64,000 nt of DNA from Bordetella genomosp. 12 (GTDB lineage Bacteria; Pseudomonadota; Gammaproteobacteria; Burkholderiales; Burkholderiaceae_B), in the NCBI RefSeq assembly GCF_002261355.1, contig NZ_NEVU01000001.1, positions 1,054,001 to 1,118,000 of the forward strand, in the 5' to 3' direction. The position numbers and the translations under genes are program-made. This document shows positions 16,565 to 26,220 of this stretch, one piece after another (the stretch's first letter is position 1; the number at the start of each line of letters is the position of its first letter). The notes under the pieces were generated by a model, which was given only the letters and a program-made list of their open reading frames with translations, was not told where the DNA came from and did no database searches.

Positions 16565-16892
16565 ATGCTATGTATATGGGCGGCCAAAACCCTTCGGCTG
16601 ACCGGGGGGCTCGTGCGGCCGCAGCGGCGTGCGCGCTAGAATGGCAGCTTGCCGTAGCCCTGCGGCTGCGTTCCCCTATCCCTGCTCAGCGAGGCTCGAC
16701 GATGCATCCGCAAGCCCGCCCGCGCCTGTCTGCGCAACCCGCCTGAGCCGCCGCGCCCGCGGCCCCGCCGCCTGGCGGATGCCGGGCTTTGCGCCGCGCT
16801 CCTCCCGCCCGCATCCGGCGCCGCCGCCAACGCGGCCTGCCGTGATTCCCTTGTTTTCTCTGCGCGCTGGCCTGCGGGCCGGCCTATTCGAT
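16565..16892. other. Gene-free stretch between marR promoter and ABC exporter
   Basis: About 330 bp of GC-rich sequence. The + reading frame of the ABC exporter stays open back to 16629 but encodes a low-complexity Arg/Pro/Ala stretch unlike an ABC N-terminus. GTG 16842 is another possible start. No SD, hairpin or recognisable RNA is seen; the exporter promoter must lie here. Confidence 0.4.
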
Positions 16893-18713
16893 ATGGCTAG
16901 AACACCTCAAGAACGCCGTGGCCAGACCTTCCGCAATGTGCTGGCTTTCACCATGCGCCGCTGGATCCGGCAGCCCTGGCGCCTGAGCGTCGTGGCCGCG
17001 ATGGCTTTGCTGTCCGCGGGCGCCGACGTGCTGACGCCTTTGTATGCCGGCCGGCTGGTCGACGCGCTCGTGGCCGGCTCGCCCGGCGAGCAGGCGGTCT
17101 GGCATGCCGCGCTGACCGCCTTCTGGATGCTGGTGGCGTTGGGCGTGGGCGGCACGCTGCTGCGTCAGATCGCGTTTCGCAACATCATTCCTTTTACGTT
17201 GACGCTGATGCATGGCATGGCCTCCGACGCCTTTCATCGCGTGCAGCGGTTGTCGTCGGATTGGCACGCCAACAGCTTTGCCGGCTCCACGGTGCGCAAG
17301 ATCACGCGCGGCATCTGGGCGGTGGACCTGCTCAACGACACGCTGTTGACGGCGCTGCTGCCGTCCGTGGTCATGCTGGTCGGCGCGACCGTGCTGCTCG
17401 GGGTGAACTGGCCGCTCATGGGGCTGGTGGTCGGCCTGGGCGCGTTGCTGTATATCGGCGTGACCGTCGTCATGGCTTTGCGCTATGTGGCGCCCGCGGC
17501 CCGGCTGTCCAATGCCTGGGACACCCGCATGGGCGGCGCGCTGGCCGACGCGGTCAGCTGCAATGCGGTGGTCAAGGCGTTCGGGGCCGAGTCGCGGGAA
17601 GAAACGCGCTTCGAGGGCGTGCTCGCCAAGTGGCGCGCGCGCACCCGCCGGTCCTGGCTGCGCGCCACCCTCAATGGCGGTCTGCAAGGCGTGATGATGA
17701 CGGCCATGCAGGCCGCCATGCTCGGCGTGTCGCTTTACCTCTGGGTCAACGAGAAGGCCAGCGTGGGCGATATCACCTTCGCGATGACGATGTTCTTCGT
17801 CCTCAAAGGCTATCTGCGCGAAGTCGGGATGAACCTGCGCAATTTGCAGCGCTCGGTCAATGACATGGAAGAACTGGTCATGCTGGACAGCCAGCCGCTG
17901 GGTGTCGATGACCGGCCTGGCGCGCGCGCCATCAAGGTGCGCGAAGGCGAAATCTGCTTCGAGCATGTGACCTTCCGCTATGACGCGCAGCAAAAGGCGC
18001 TGTACGAAGATTTTTCGATCCGCATCGCGCCCGGCGAGCGTATCGGCCTGGTAGGGCACTCCGGTTCGGGCAAGACGACTTTCATCAAACTGATCCAGCG
18101 CCTGCATGATCTGGATGGCGGGCGCATCACCATCGACGGGCAGGATATCGCCCAGGTGCGGCAGGCCTCTTTGCGGCGCCAGATCGCCATCGTGCAACAG
18201 GAGCCCATCCTGTTTCACCGCACGCTGGCCGAGAACATCGCCTACGCGCGGCCGGATGCCTCGCGTGCCGAAGTGGAGGAGGCGGCGCGCCAGGCCAGCG
18301 CGCACGACTTCATCATGGCGCTGCCCAAGGGCTACGAAACCCTGGTGGGCGAGCGCGGCGTCAAGTTGTCGGGCGGCGAGCGCCAGCGGGTGGCCATCGC
18401 GCGCGCCTTCCTGGCCGATGCGCCCATTCTCATCCTGGACGAGGCGACCTCCAGTCTGGACAGCGAGAGCGAGGTGCTGATCCAGGCCGCCATGGCGCGC
18501 CTGATGCAAGGGCGCACAACCCTGGTGGTCGCGCACCGCCTGTCAACGGTACGCGCGCTCGACCGGTTGCTGGTGATGGATCACGGCCGGGTCGTGGAAG
18601 CGGGCAGCCACGAGGCGCTCATCCGCCGTGAGGGCGGGATCTATCGGCGCCTCTTCGAGCGCCAGGCACTGGCGTTGACCCAGGGGCTGGACGAGGCCCT
18701 GCCGATGGATTGA
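16893..18713 (+). CDS. ABC exporter, fused permease and ATPase (MsbA/ATM1-like half transporter)
   Basis: A 606-residue half transporter. An N-terminal six-helix type IV exporter domain (about 25-320) is followed by an ATPase domain (about 350-590). The ATPase has Walker A (GHSGSGKTTF), Q-loop (VQQEPILF), signature LSGGERQRVAIARAF, Walker B (ILILDEATSSLDS) and H-loop (VAHRLSTV), all intact. It should homodimerise in the inner membrane and export a lipid, peptide or metal conjugate; the substrate is not predictable. ATG 16893 is the first Met that gives a normal N-terminus, but no clear SD precedes it. The gene stands alone. Confidence 0.86.
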   Translation: MARTPQERRGQTFRNVLAFTMRRWIRQPWRLSVVAAMALLSAGADVLTPLYAGRLVDALVAGSPGEQAVWHAALTAFWMLVALGVGGTLLRQIAFRNIIPFTLTLMHGMASDAFHRVQRLSSDWHANSFAGSTVRKITRGIWAVDLLNDTLLTALLPSVVMLVGATVLLGVNWPLMGLVVGLGALLYIGVTVVMALRYVAPAARLSNAWDTRMGGALADAVSCNAVVKAFGAESREETRFEGVLAKWRARTRRSWLRATLNGGLQGVMMTAMQAAMLGVSLYLWVNEKASVGDITFAMTMFFVLKGYLREVGMNLRNLQRSVNDMEELVMLDSQPLGVDDRPGARAIKVREGEICFEHVTFRYDAQQKALYEDFSIRIAPGERIGLVGHSGSGKTTFIKLIQRLHDLDGGRITIDGQDIAQVRQASLRRQIAIVQQEPILFHRTLAENIAYARPDASRAEVEEAARQASAHDFIMALPKGYETLVGERGVKLSGGERQRVAIARAFLADAPILILDEATSSLDSESEVLIQAAMARLMQGRTTLVVAHRLSTVRALDRLLVMDHGRVVEAGSHEALIRREGGIYRRLFERQALALTQGLDEALPMD

Positions 18714-18868
18714 CGCCGGCGCCGAAATAAATCGACACCCAGTGAGAAATAAACCGCCGGCGCAGAAATTAATGTAAGTATCGTAGGGAATTGATACTTT
18801 GGCGGCGCCCGCTGCCTACACTTGGCCTTGTGTCCGTCGTGGGCACAGGCCCTTGGAAGGCATTGCTC

Positions 18869-20452
18869 ATGGATGAAGGCTCTCTTTCGCTGTGGACGAC
18901 GCGGCGGCGCATGACCCTCAAGCAAGCTTTGCTGGCGCTGGGCGCGGTGTGCGCCTTGCCCGCCTGCCTGATCGCCGCGGCGGTGGCTTACGAGGATTAC
19001 ACCTTGCGCGAGCAGCGGGTGTATCAATCCGTGGTCGAGACCGCGCGCGCGGTCGGCGCGGGCCTGGAGCATGACCGCAACACGGTCGAATCCGGCCTGC
19101 GCATGCTGGCCGCCTCCGACGAGCTGCGCGGCGCCAATCTCAAGGGTTTGAGCAACCGCATGCTGCAGATCATGAGTCTGCAGGGCGTGGATGGCTTCAT
19201 GCTGGCCGACGGGCAAGGGCGCGTGCTGCTCAGCGAAGGCGACGCCGCCTGCCCCGCGCGTATTCCCGACCCCATGCTCGGGCCCGTTCTGCGCCCGGAG
19301 ACGGTCGCGGTGTCGGGCATGCTGGCCGGCGCGCAAAGCGGGCGTGCCTGCATGTTGATGGGGCTGCCGGTCCGGCTGGGAAGCTCGGCCGGGCATGCGC
19401 TGTATGCCCGCATCGGCTCCGACCGGCTCAGCCAGGCCCTGCGCCGCTACCCGCTGGTGCCGGGCTGGATCATCGCCGTCCTCGACGACGAAGGGCACAT
19501 CATGGCGCGTTCGCGTGACGAGCAGTCGCACGTGGGCGGTCTGGGCACGCCCAGCCTGGTGCAGGCCGTGAGCCGGCGCGCCGAAGGGACGCTGCACACC
19601 ACGACCCGCGACGGCGTGGACGTGCTCACCGCGTTCACGCACATCCCCGGCGGCACGGTGGCCGTCGGCGCCGCATCGGCCACGCTGCGCTCGGGGCTGT
19701 ACCGCTCCATGTCGCTGGCCATGCTGTCCGGCCTGATGGTGCTGGCCGCGGCGCTGGCCGTGGCCTATCTGCTGGCGCGGGCCATCACCCGTTCGGTGCG
19801 CGCCCTGATCACGCCGGCCGAAGCCCTCGGGCGTGGCGCGCCGGTCTGGGTGCCCGAGACCGCCTTTCGCGAGACCGAGGAGCTGGCCGCGGCGCTGGTG
19901 CATGCCGCGCGTACGCTGACCCGCGCCCGTGAGCAGGCTTATCACGATCCGCTGACCGGCTTGAATAACCGGCTGCTGTTTCGCGAGTTGGCGCAATTGA
20001 CGATGCGGACCGCGCTGCGGGAAAAACGCCCCATGGCATTGCTGATGCTCGATCTGGATGGCTTCAAGGCGGTCAACGACCAGCACGGGCACGCGGTCGG
20101 CGACAGCGTGCTCAAGCAGGCCGCCCGGCGCATGACGGAAACCGTGCGCGGCAGCGACGTCGTCGCCCGTCTGGGCGGCGATGAGTTCGTCATGCTGTTG
20201 CCCGGCGCGGACGCGGTCGCCGCGGCCCGGGTGGCCAGCCTGCTGATCGCCGTGCTGTCGTACCCCTTCCCCGGCGTGAGCGTGCCCCTGGGGGCCTCCG
20301 TGGGCATCGCGCTCTTTCCTCAGGATGGCGCGACGCTGGATGGCTTGCTCGACCGGGCCGACCAGGCGCTCTACGAGGCCAAGCGCGCGGGCCGCTCCTG
20401 CTATCGGGGCGCGGAGGCAAGAGAGGCGCTGCCCGATGTGGCGGCAGACTGA
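18869..20452 (+). CDS. Membrane-bound diguanylate cyclase (GGDEF)
   Basis: A 527-residue protein: N-terminal TM helix (about 17-36), a periplasmic Cache-like sensor, a second TM (near 285-305), a HAMP-like linker and a GGDEF domain. The active site GGDEF (436-440) is intact and the inhibitory I-site RGSD (427-430) sits exactly five residues before it. A working, feedback-inhibited c-di-GMP synthase is therefore expected. No EAL domain is present. ATG 18869 is preferred (GGAAGG about 10 bp upstream); ATG 18911 is an alternative. It follows the ABC exporter after 155 bp, probably from its own promoter. Confidence 0.87.
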   Translation: MDEGSLSLWTTRRRMTLKQALLALGAVCALPACLIAAAVAYEDYTLREQRVYQSVVETARAVGAGLEHDRNTVESGLRMLAASDELRGANLKGLSNRMLQIMSLQGVDGFMLADGQGRVLLSEGDAACPARIPDPMLGPVLRPETVAVSGMLAGAQSGRACMLMGLPVRLGSSAGHALYARIGSDRLSQALRRYPLVPGWIIAVLDDEGHIMARSRDEQSHVGGLGTPSLVQAVSRRAEGTLHTTTRDGVDVLTAFTHIPGGTVAVGAASATLRSGLYRSMSLAMLSGLMVLAAALAVAYLLARAITRSVRALITPAEALGRGAPVWVPETAFRETEELAAALVHAARTLTRAREQAYHDPLTGLNNRLLFRELAQLTMRTALREKRPMALLMLDLDGFKAVNDQHGHAVGDSVLKQAARRMTETVRGSDVVARLGGDEFVMLLPGADAVAAARVASLLIAVLSYPFPGVSVPLGASVGIALFPQDGATLDGLLDRADQALYEAKRAGRSCYRGAEAREALPDVAAD

Positions 20453-20537
20453 CACCTATGTTTTTGTTTTGCGCGTCGCGCTCGCGGTGGAGTATTTTCA
20501 GCGCGGGGCGGGCGTCGCCCTTTGGAAGGAAGCTGGC

Positions 20538-21617
20538 ATGACATCGCAAGATCCTCGATCACTCCGTAAACGCCTGGGCCGGGCCGGCCGCTTCGCCGTG
20601 GCGGCGCTGCTATGCGCGCCACTCGTGGCCCAGGCCTGCACACGCGTGGTCTATCTCGGGCCGCAAGGCAACATCATCACCGCACGCTCCATGGACTGGA
20701 AGGTCGATGTGGGCACCAATCTCTGGATTTTCCCGCGCGGCATGGCGCGCGACGGCGCGGGCGGCCCGGGCGGGCTGCGCTGGACGTCCAAGTACGGCAG
20801 CGTGATCGCCAGCGGCTACGACATCTCCACCACTGACGGTGTCAACGAGGTGGGCCTGTCGGCCAATGTGTTGTGGCTGGTGGAGTCGGATTATCCCAAG
20901 CCCACGGGCAACAAGCCGCCGCTGGCGGTGTCCGCATGGGCGCAATACGTGCTGGACAACTACGCCACCGTGGCCGAAGCCGTGGCGGCGCTGGAAAAAG
21001 AGCCCTTTACCATCGTGACCGAGAAGGTGCCCGGCGAGAGCCGGCTGGCGACCTTGCATCTGTCGATGTCCGACAGCACGGGTGACAGCGCCATCGTCGA
21101 GTACATCGACGGCAAACAGGTGATCCACCACTCGCGCGAGTATCAGGTCATGACCAACTCGCCGATCTTCGAGAAGCAACTGGCGCAGGAGGCTTATTGG
21201 CGCGAGGTGGGCGGCACCGTGGTGCTGCCGGGCACCAATCGCTCCGCCGACCGTTACGCGCGCGCCATGTTCTATATCAACGCCATTCCCAAGAGCGAAA
21301 ATCCGGACATGGCGCTGGCCAGCGTGTTCAGCGTGATCCGCAATGCCTCGGTGCCCTACGGCATCACCACGCCGGATCAGCCGAATATTTCGTCGACCCG
21401 CTGGCGCACCGTGGTCGACCACAAGCGCAAGCTGTATTTCTTCGAGTCGGCGGTCAGCCCGAATATCTTCTGGGTCGATCTCAAGCAGGTGGATTTCTCG
21501 GCCGAGACGGGCAAGGTCAAGAAGCTCGACCTGGGCCCGGATCAAAGCCATGTGTATGCGGGCATGGCCAACGCCTCGTTCAAGGACAGCCGTCCTTTCG
21601 TCTTCCTGGGCGTATAG
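20538..21617 (+). CDS. Choloylglycine hydrolase / penicillin V acylase-like Ntn amidase
   Basis: A 359-residue protein. After a basic signal peptide (about 1-33, ending LVAQA) the first mature residue is Cys (ACTRVVYL). This is the N-terminal nucleophile created by processing in the linear-amide C-N hydrolase family. SMDWKVD gives the Arg/Asp-type pocket segment, and the DSTGDSAIVEYIDGK and N(R/S)-rich stretches are typical. Periplasmic members cleave N-acyl amides such as penicillin V or acyl-homoserine lactones; bile salts are unlikely in this context (inference). ATG 20538 has GGAAGGA about 9 bp upstream. A monocistronic gene. Confidence 0.85.
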   Translation: MTSQDPRSLRKRLGRAGRFAVAALLCAPLVAQACTRVVYLGPQGNIITARSMDWKVDVGTNLWIFPRGMARDGAGGPGGLRWTSKYGSVIASGYDISTTDGVNEVGLSANVLWLVESDYPKPTGNKPPLAVSAWAQYVLDNYATVAEAVAALEKEPFTIVTEKVPGESRLATLHLSMSDSTGDSAIVEYIDGKQVIHHSREYQVMTNSPIFEKQLAQEAYWREVGGTVVLPGTNRSADRYARAMFYINAIPKSENPDMALASVFSVIRNASVPYGITTPDQPNISSTRWRTVVDHKRKLYFFESAVSPNIFWVDLKQVDFSAETGKVKKLDLGPDQSHVYAGMANASFKDSRPFVFLGV

Positions 21618-21697
21618 CCGGCAGGCAGGCCCGGGCGGGGCCGGGTTATGCTCGCCAGCATTGCGGACTTGATGTCGGCCGCATCCGGAGAGTGATC

Positions 21698-23203
21698 TTG
21701 ACCCAACCCCACCCCCGCCGCGCCCAGGGCATGCCGGCCGCGTCCGTCTCCACGCCTTCGGGCCTGAGGCGTACGCTGTCGGCGCGCCATCTGTCCATGA
21801 TTGCCGTGGGCGGCTCCATCGGCACCGGCCTGTTCGTCGCCTCGGGCAACACCATCGCGCAGGCCGGGCCGGGCGGCGCCTTGCTGGCCTACGGGCTCAT
21901 CGGTCTGATGGTCTACTTCATCATGACCAGCCTGGGCGAGCTGGCCGCCAGCATGCCGGTGTCGGGCTCCTTCGCCACCTATGGCGCGCGCTTTGTCGAA
22001 CCGGGTTTCGGCTTCGCGCTGGGCTGGAACTACTGGTACAACTGGGCCGTCACCGTGGCCGTGGATCTGGTCGCCGCGCAGCTGGTGATGGCGTACTGGT
22101 TTCCGGCCGTGCCCGGCGTGTACTGGAGCGCCTTGTTCCTGCTGATCACGTTTGGCCTGAATGCGCTGTCGGCGCGCGGCTTCGGCGAAGCGGAGTTCTG
22201 GTTCTCGCTCATCAAAGTGGTCGCCGTGCTGGCTTTCATCGTCATGGGCGTGCTGATGCTGCTGGGCATCATCCGCGGCGGCGAGGACGCGGGGCTGCAC
22301 AACTGGACCGTGGGCGATGCGCCCTTTGCCGGCGGCTTTGCCGCGCTGATCGGCGTGGCCATGGTGGTGGGGTTTTCCTTTCAGGGCACCGAGCTCATCG
22401 GCATTGCCGCCGGCGAGTCGCGCAACCCCGCGCGCGATCTGCCGCGTGCCGTGCGCCAGGTGTTCTGGCGCATCCTGCTGTTCTATGTGCTGGCCATCGG
22501 CGTGATCGGCCTGCTCATCCCCTACACCGATCCGCAGTTGCTGCGCAATGAGGTGGGCGACATCGCCGTCAGCCCCTTTGCCCTCATCTTCGATCGTGCC
22601 GGCCTGTTGGCGGCGGCCTCGATCATGAACGCCGTGGTGCTTACCTCGGTGCTGTCGGCCGGCAACTCCGGCATGTACGCCGCCACGCGCATGCTGTATG
22701 CCTTGGCTCGCGAAGGCAAGGCCCCGGCGGTGTTCGGCCGCCTCACCGGCCACGGGGTGCCGCTGGTGGCGCTGCTGGCCACGGCCGCAATTGCCGGGCT
22801 GTGCTTTTTGTCTTTTCTGTTCAGCCCCAACCAGGTCTACATCTGGCTGCTCAATACCTCGGGCATGACGGGCTTTATCGCCTGGTTGGGCATTGCCGTC
22901 AGCCACTACCGCTTCCGGCGCGGCTATCTGGCGCAGGGCGGCAAGCTGGAAGATCTGCCCTATGTTTCGCCCTACTTTCCGTTCGGGCCGCTGTTTGCCT
23001 TCTGTCTTTGCCTGGTCATTACGCTGGGGCAGAACTACGAGGCCTTTTTGCAGGATCGCATCGACTGGACCGGGGCTGCCGCCACGTACATCGGCCTGCC
23101 GCTTTTTTTCCTGATCTGGGGCGGTTACCGCCTGGCGCGAGGCTGGCGTTTCGTGCGTTACGCCGACATGACGTTCCCCATCCGCCGGCGCGAGGAAGGC
23201 TGA
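21698..23203 (+). CDS. Amino-acid permease (APC superfamily, AAT family)
   Basis: A 501-residue, 12-helix transporter. It shows the AAT signature HLSMIAVGGSIGTGLFVASG in helix 1, GELAASMPVSGSFATY in helix 2 and FSFQGTELIGIAAGES in helix 6. Such proteins are proton-coupled uptake systems for aromatic, basic or branched amino acids or GABA; the Lys/Arg-permease-like WNYWYNWAV stretch leans towards lysine-type permeases, weakly. TTG 21698 has GGAG 7 bp upstream and is preferred; ATG 21731 is the alternative. Its 3' end overlaps the convergent LysR gene by 46 bp. Confidence 0.85.
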   Translation: MTQPHPRRAQGMPAASVSTPSGLRRTLSARHLSMIAVGGSIGTGLFVASGNTIAQAGPGGALLAYGLIGLMVYFIMTSLGELAASMPVSGSFATYGARFVEPGFGFALGWNYWYNWAVTVAVDLVAAQLVMAYWFPAVPGVYWSALFLLITFGLNALSARGFGEAEFWFSLIKVVAVLAFIVMGVLMLLGIIRGGEDAGLHNWTVGDAPFAGGFAALIGVAMVVGFSFQGTELIGIAAGESRNPARDLPRAVRQVFWRILLFYVLAIGVIGLLIPYTDPQLLRNEVGDIAVSPFALIFDRAGLLAAASIMNAVVLTSVLSAGNSGMYAATRMLYALAREGKAPAVFGRLTGHGVPLVALLATAAIAGLCFLSFLFSPNQVYIWLLNTSGMTGFIAWLGIAVSHYRFRRGYLAQGGKLEDLPYVSPYFPFGPLFAFCLCLVITLGQNYEAFLQDRIDWTGAAATYIGLPLFFLIWGGYRLARGWRFVRYADMTFPIRRREEG

Positions 23204-24147
23204 GGGAGCGAGATCTGTTCGGCCAGCACCTGGCGCAACTGCTCCCGCAGCCAGGCATGCAGCGGCGAGGCATGCAGGCGGCGGGGCCACACCATGCGTA
23301 GTTCAATATCGCGCAGCGGGGGCGGCAGCGCCAGCATGGCCAGCGGGAAATGCCGCGCATGGCGCCGCGCCACGCTGGCCGGCATGGTGGTCGCGTAATC
23401 GCTGTCCATGATCACATAGGGCGCGGCACCGAAATCCGACAGAAAGGCCGAGAACTGGATGCGCTCGGCCGGCGGCAGGGGTTTCATGGCGCGCTCGAGA
23501 TGGGTTTCGTGCCCATACATCTGCGAGAACGCAAACCAGCGCAGGCCCGCCAGATCGCGCAGTTTGAGCTGTTTGCGCGCGGCCAGCGGATGGCTGGCCG
23601 ACACGACGCAGACCCGCCGCTCGCGCAGGAGGACTTCATCGTGAAAGCGCGCGGGCATGGGGCCGAACAGGCCGACGGCCAGCTCCAGCCGCCCTGCGTC
23701 CAGATCGTCGGGCTGCACGGCGCCATGAATGGCCTGAAACCGGGGCAGCAGCCCGGGCGCCTGCTGATGCAGGCGTTGCATCAGGGGCCCGGCGAGCAAG
23801 AATTCGCTATGCGCGCCCAGCCCGATATTGACCATGCCGGCCGCTCGGGCGGGTTCGAACACCGCCGGGGGCCGTAAGGCGGCGTCCAGGCTCAGCAGCG
23901 CGCCATGCACGGCGGCATGCAGTTCGAGCGCTCTTTCGGTCGGCACGAAGCGGCCCTTGACCAGCACCAACAAAGGATCCTGTAGCCGCAGCCGCAGGCG
24001 GGCGAGCTCGCGGCTGATGGCGGGTTGGGTTTTGTGCAACTGACGCGAGGCCAGGGTGGCGCTGCGGGTGCGCATCAAGGCGTCGAAGGTCAGCAGCAGA
24101 TTCATATCGAGGCGCCGCAGCGCGGGCAGGGCAGGGCTATCGCTCAT
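23158..24147 (-). CDS. LysR family regulator, divergent from Bug-hydrolase operon
   Basis: A 329-residue LysR protein. An N-terminal HTH (about 13-72: LDMNLLLTFDALMRTRSATLA, then KTQPAISRELARLR) is followed by the two-lobed substrate domain, with SHPLAARKQL as a typical segment. ATG 24147 is chosen, because upstream codons to 24243 do not resemble a LysR start. It faces the Bug gene at 24303 across 155 bp and is the likely regulator of the Bug-hydrolase unit. The inducer is unknown. Confidence 0.85.
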   Translation of the reverse strand: MSDSPALPALRRLDMNLLLTFDALMRTRSATLASRQLHKTQPAISRELARLRLRLQDPLLVLVKGRFVPTERALELHAAVHGALLSLDAALRPPAVFEPARAAGMVNIGLGAHSEFLLAGPLMQRLHQQAPGLLPRFQAIHGAVQPDDLDAGRLELAVGLFGPMPARFHDEVLLRERRVCVVSASHPLAARKQLKLRDLAGLRWFAFSQMYGHETHLERAMKPLPPAERIQFSAFLSDFGAAPYVIMDSDYATTMPASVARRHARHFPLAMLALPPPLRDIELRMVWPRRLHASPLHAWLREQLRQVLAEQISLPQPSSRRRMGNVMSA

Positions 24148-24302
24148 CGTCCATGCAGCTGAAGAAAAGGCCAGGCGATAGCATAGCGAAAATGGTATGG
24201 GTGACTTGTCCTTTCGGCATTGGGCGCACGCTGCGGGCCGCACTACAGTGTGGCCATGACGTCCGGCCCTCGCATGGCCGGGCCAAACCGAGGAGACCCA
24301 CC

Positions 24303-25286
24303 ATGTTTATGCGCTACGCGCACCGCCTGAGCGCGGTGCTGCGCCATGGCGCCATCGCCGCATGCCTGGCCATGGCCGCCGGGGCGCAGGCCGCCGATTT
24401 TCCCAACCGCCCCATCACCCTGGTCGTGCCTTTCCCGGCCGGCGGCACGCCCGACATCCTGGCGCGGATTCTGAGCGAACCCATGGCCGCGCGCCTGGGG
24501 CAGCCTTTCATCATCGAAAACCGCGCCGGGGCGGGCGGCAATATCGGCGCGCAGGCCGTCATGCGCGCGCCGGCCGACGGCCAGACGCTATTGATGTGTG
24601 CATTCGGCTGCGCCGTGGCGCCCGCGCTCTACCAGCCGCCGCCTTATGACATCCAGAAGGATTTCACACCGGTGACGATGCTGGGCACCGTGCCCAGCGT
24701 GCTGGTCATCAATCCCAAGGTGCCGGCGCAGACGGTGGGCGAGCTGATCGCCTATGCCAAAGCGCATCCGGGGGCCTTGAACGCCGCGTCTTCGGGCATC
24801 GGCGGATCGGCCCACCTCGCCACGGAACTGTTCAAGCAGCGCGCGGGCGTGGAGATCGCCCACATCCCCTATAAAGGCGCCGGCCAGGTGGCGGCGGATC
24901 TGCTGGGCGGACAGGTCGATATGTATTTCGACAACCTGCCGGCGTCCTTGCCCAGCATCCGGGCCGGCAAGCTGCGCGCGCTGGCCGTGGCCAGCGCGGC
25001 GCGGTCGGCGTCCATTCCGGACGTGCCGACCTTCGCCGAGGCCGGCCTGCCGGGTTTCCTGATCACGCCCTGGTTCGGCATTCTCGCGCCGGCCGGCACA
25101 CCGCCGGCCACGGTCGAAAAGCTGCGCGCGGCCTTCGCTGCCTCGCTGGCCGCGCCGCAGGTGGTCGAGCGCATGCGTGAGCTCGGCGTGCAGGCCGCCG
25201 TCGATGTGCCGTTCGGCGCCTTTCTGGCCGATGAGACCGCGCGCTGGAAAGACGTCATCGAACGCAATCACATCCGCGCCGAATGA
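24303..25286 (+). CDS. Bug-type (TTT family) periplasmic substrate-binding protein
   Basis: A 327-residue secreted binding protein with a signal peptide of about 30 residues ending AGAQA. Bug hallmarks are PNRPITLVVPFPAGGTPDILA and VENRAGAGGNIGAQ-like (here IENRAGAGGNIG). Bug proteins bind carboxylates or amides for tripartite tricarboxylate transporters. No tctA/tctB gene is in the window, so it is an orphan. GGAG lies before ATG 24303. Its stop overlaps the hydrolase start at 25283 by 4 bp, linking binding protein and enzyme. Confidence 0.9.
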   Translation: MFMRYAHRLSAVLRHGAIAACLAMAAGAQAADFPNRPITLVVPFPAGGTPDILARILSEPMAARLGQPFIIENRAGAGGNIGAQAVMRAPADGQTLLMCAFGCAVAPALYQPPPYDIQKDFTPVTMLGTVPSVLVINPKVPAQTVGELIAYAKAHPGALNAASSGIGGSAHLATELFKQRAGVEIAHIPYKGAGQVAADLLGGQVDMYFDNLPASLPSIRAGKLRALAVASAARSASIPDVPTFAEAGLPGFLITPWFGILAPAGTPPATVEKLRAAFAASLAAPQVVERMRELGVQAAVDVPFGAFLADETARWKDVIERNHIRAE

Positions 25287-26212
25287 ATCCGCTCAAACCT
25301 TTACGTCTGCGCGATATGGGCGCGTTTCATGTCGGCGGACGGGACATCGAACTGCGCGGCCTGCCACGGCGCGAGGTCGTGCTGGCCGAGGGCGGGCAGC
25401 CCGTGCCGCTCAACCCCAACGGACACTATCGCGTCGAGCAGATGTACGCCCAGTACTTTCTGTGCGATCCGCCCAATGGCCGCGAACCGCTGGCTTTCTG
25501 GCATGGCGGCGGCATGACGGGCGCGGCGTGGGAGACGACCCCGGATGGCCGGCCCGGCTGGCTGAATTACTTCCTCAGCGAAGGGTGGGACGCCTATCTG
25601 TGCGATGCCGTCGAGCGCGGCCGCGCCGGGTATGCCTCGCATATCTGGCCCGACCCGGCCATCGTGCAGACGCAGGAAGACTTCTACACCCGCTTTCGGC
25701 TGGGTCCGCCCGGCTCGCGGCCGGGGCAGGGGGCTTATGCGCGCCAGCAGTTTCCGCTGGCGGCGTTCGCGCAGTTGGCGGCCCAGATGGTGCCGCGCTG
25801 GGCCCACACGGATGCGGCGATTCTGGACGGCTATCGCGCTTTTCTGCGCCGCGTCGGCCGCGCCACCGTGATCTGCCACTCCCAGGCGGGTGTGTTCGGC
25901 TTGCGGCTGGCGCAGGAAATGCCGCAGCAGGTGCGCGCCGTGGTGGCGCTGGAGCCGGCCAGCATTCCGGCGCTGCCGCCGCGGGCCGAGTACCGCACGC
26001 CCACGCTCATCCTGCTGGGCGACAACATGGACGAGGATGCGCGCTGGCCGCAGATGCGGGCCCGCATCGAGGCCTTTGCCCAGCGCCATTCCAGCGTCAC
26101 CCTGTGGCGGCTGCCCGAGATGGGGCATGTGGGCAACTCGCACATGCTGATGATGGACGGCAACAGCCTGGCCTTGGCCGAGCAGGTCCGGGGCTGGCTG
26201 GACCGGCGCTGA
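25283..26212 (+). CDS. Alpha/beta hydrolase, esterase/amidase-like, coupled to a Bug protein
   Basis: A 309-residue alpha/beta hydrolase. The oxyanion-side segment is FWHGGGMTGAAWETTPDGR. The nucleophile elbow appears as CHSQAG (TVICHSQAGVFGLRL), with Ser in G/H-x-S-x-G form. An acidic strand is LILLGDNMDEDARWP and the terminal histidine is in GNSHMLMMD. The same C-terminus ends the partial gene at 3-158. Translation is coupled to the Bug protein by ATGA. It presumably hydrolyses the ester or amide that the Bug protein binds (inference). Confidence 0.82.
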   Translation: MNPLKPLRLRDMGAFHVGGRDIELRGLPRREVVLAEGGQPVPLNPNGHYRVEQMYAQYFLCDPPNGREPLAFWHGGGMTGAAWETTPDGRPGWLNYFLSEGWDAYLCDAVERGRAGYASHIWPDPAIVQTQEDFYTRFRLGPPGSRPGQGAYARQQFPLAAFAQLAAQMVPRWAHTDAAILDGYRAFLRRVGRATVICHSQAGVFGLRLAQEMPQQVRAVVALEPASIPALPPRAEYRTPTLILLGDNMDEDARWPQMRARIEAFAQRHSSVTLWRLPEMGHVGNSHMLMMDGNSLALAEQVRGWLDRR

Positions 26213-26220
26213 GCCGGGCT

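Noticed and set aside
16629-16892. N-terminal extension of the ABC exporter
   Set aside because: The 88 extra codons encode Arg/Pro/Ala-rich sequence without similarity to exporter N-termini. The normal protein begins at 16893, although the lack of an SD leaves some doubt.
23158-23203. Frameshift or misassembly at the permease/LysR overlap
   Set aside because: Both proteins keep normal C-termini; convergent 3' overlaps of this size also occur at 6751-6806 and 52022-52037.
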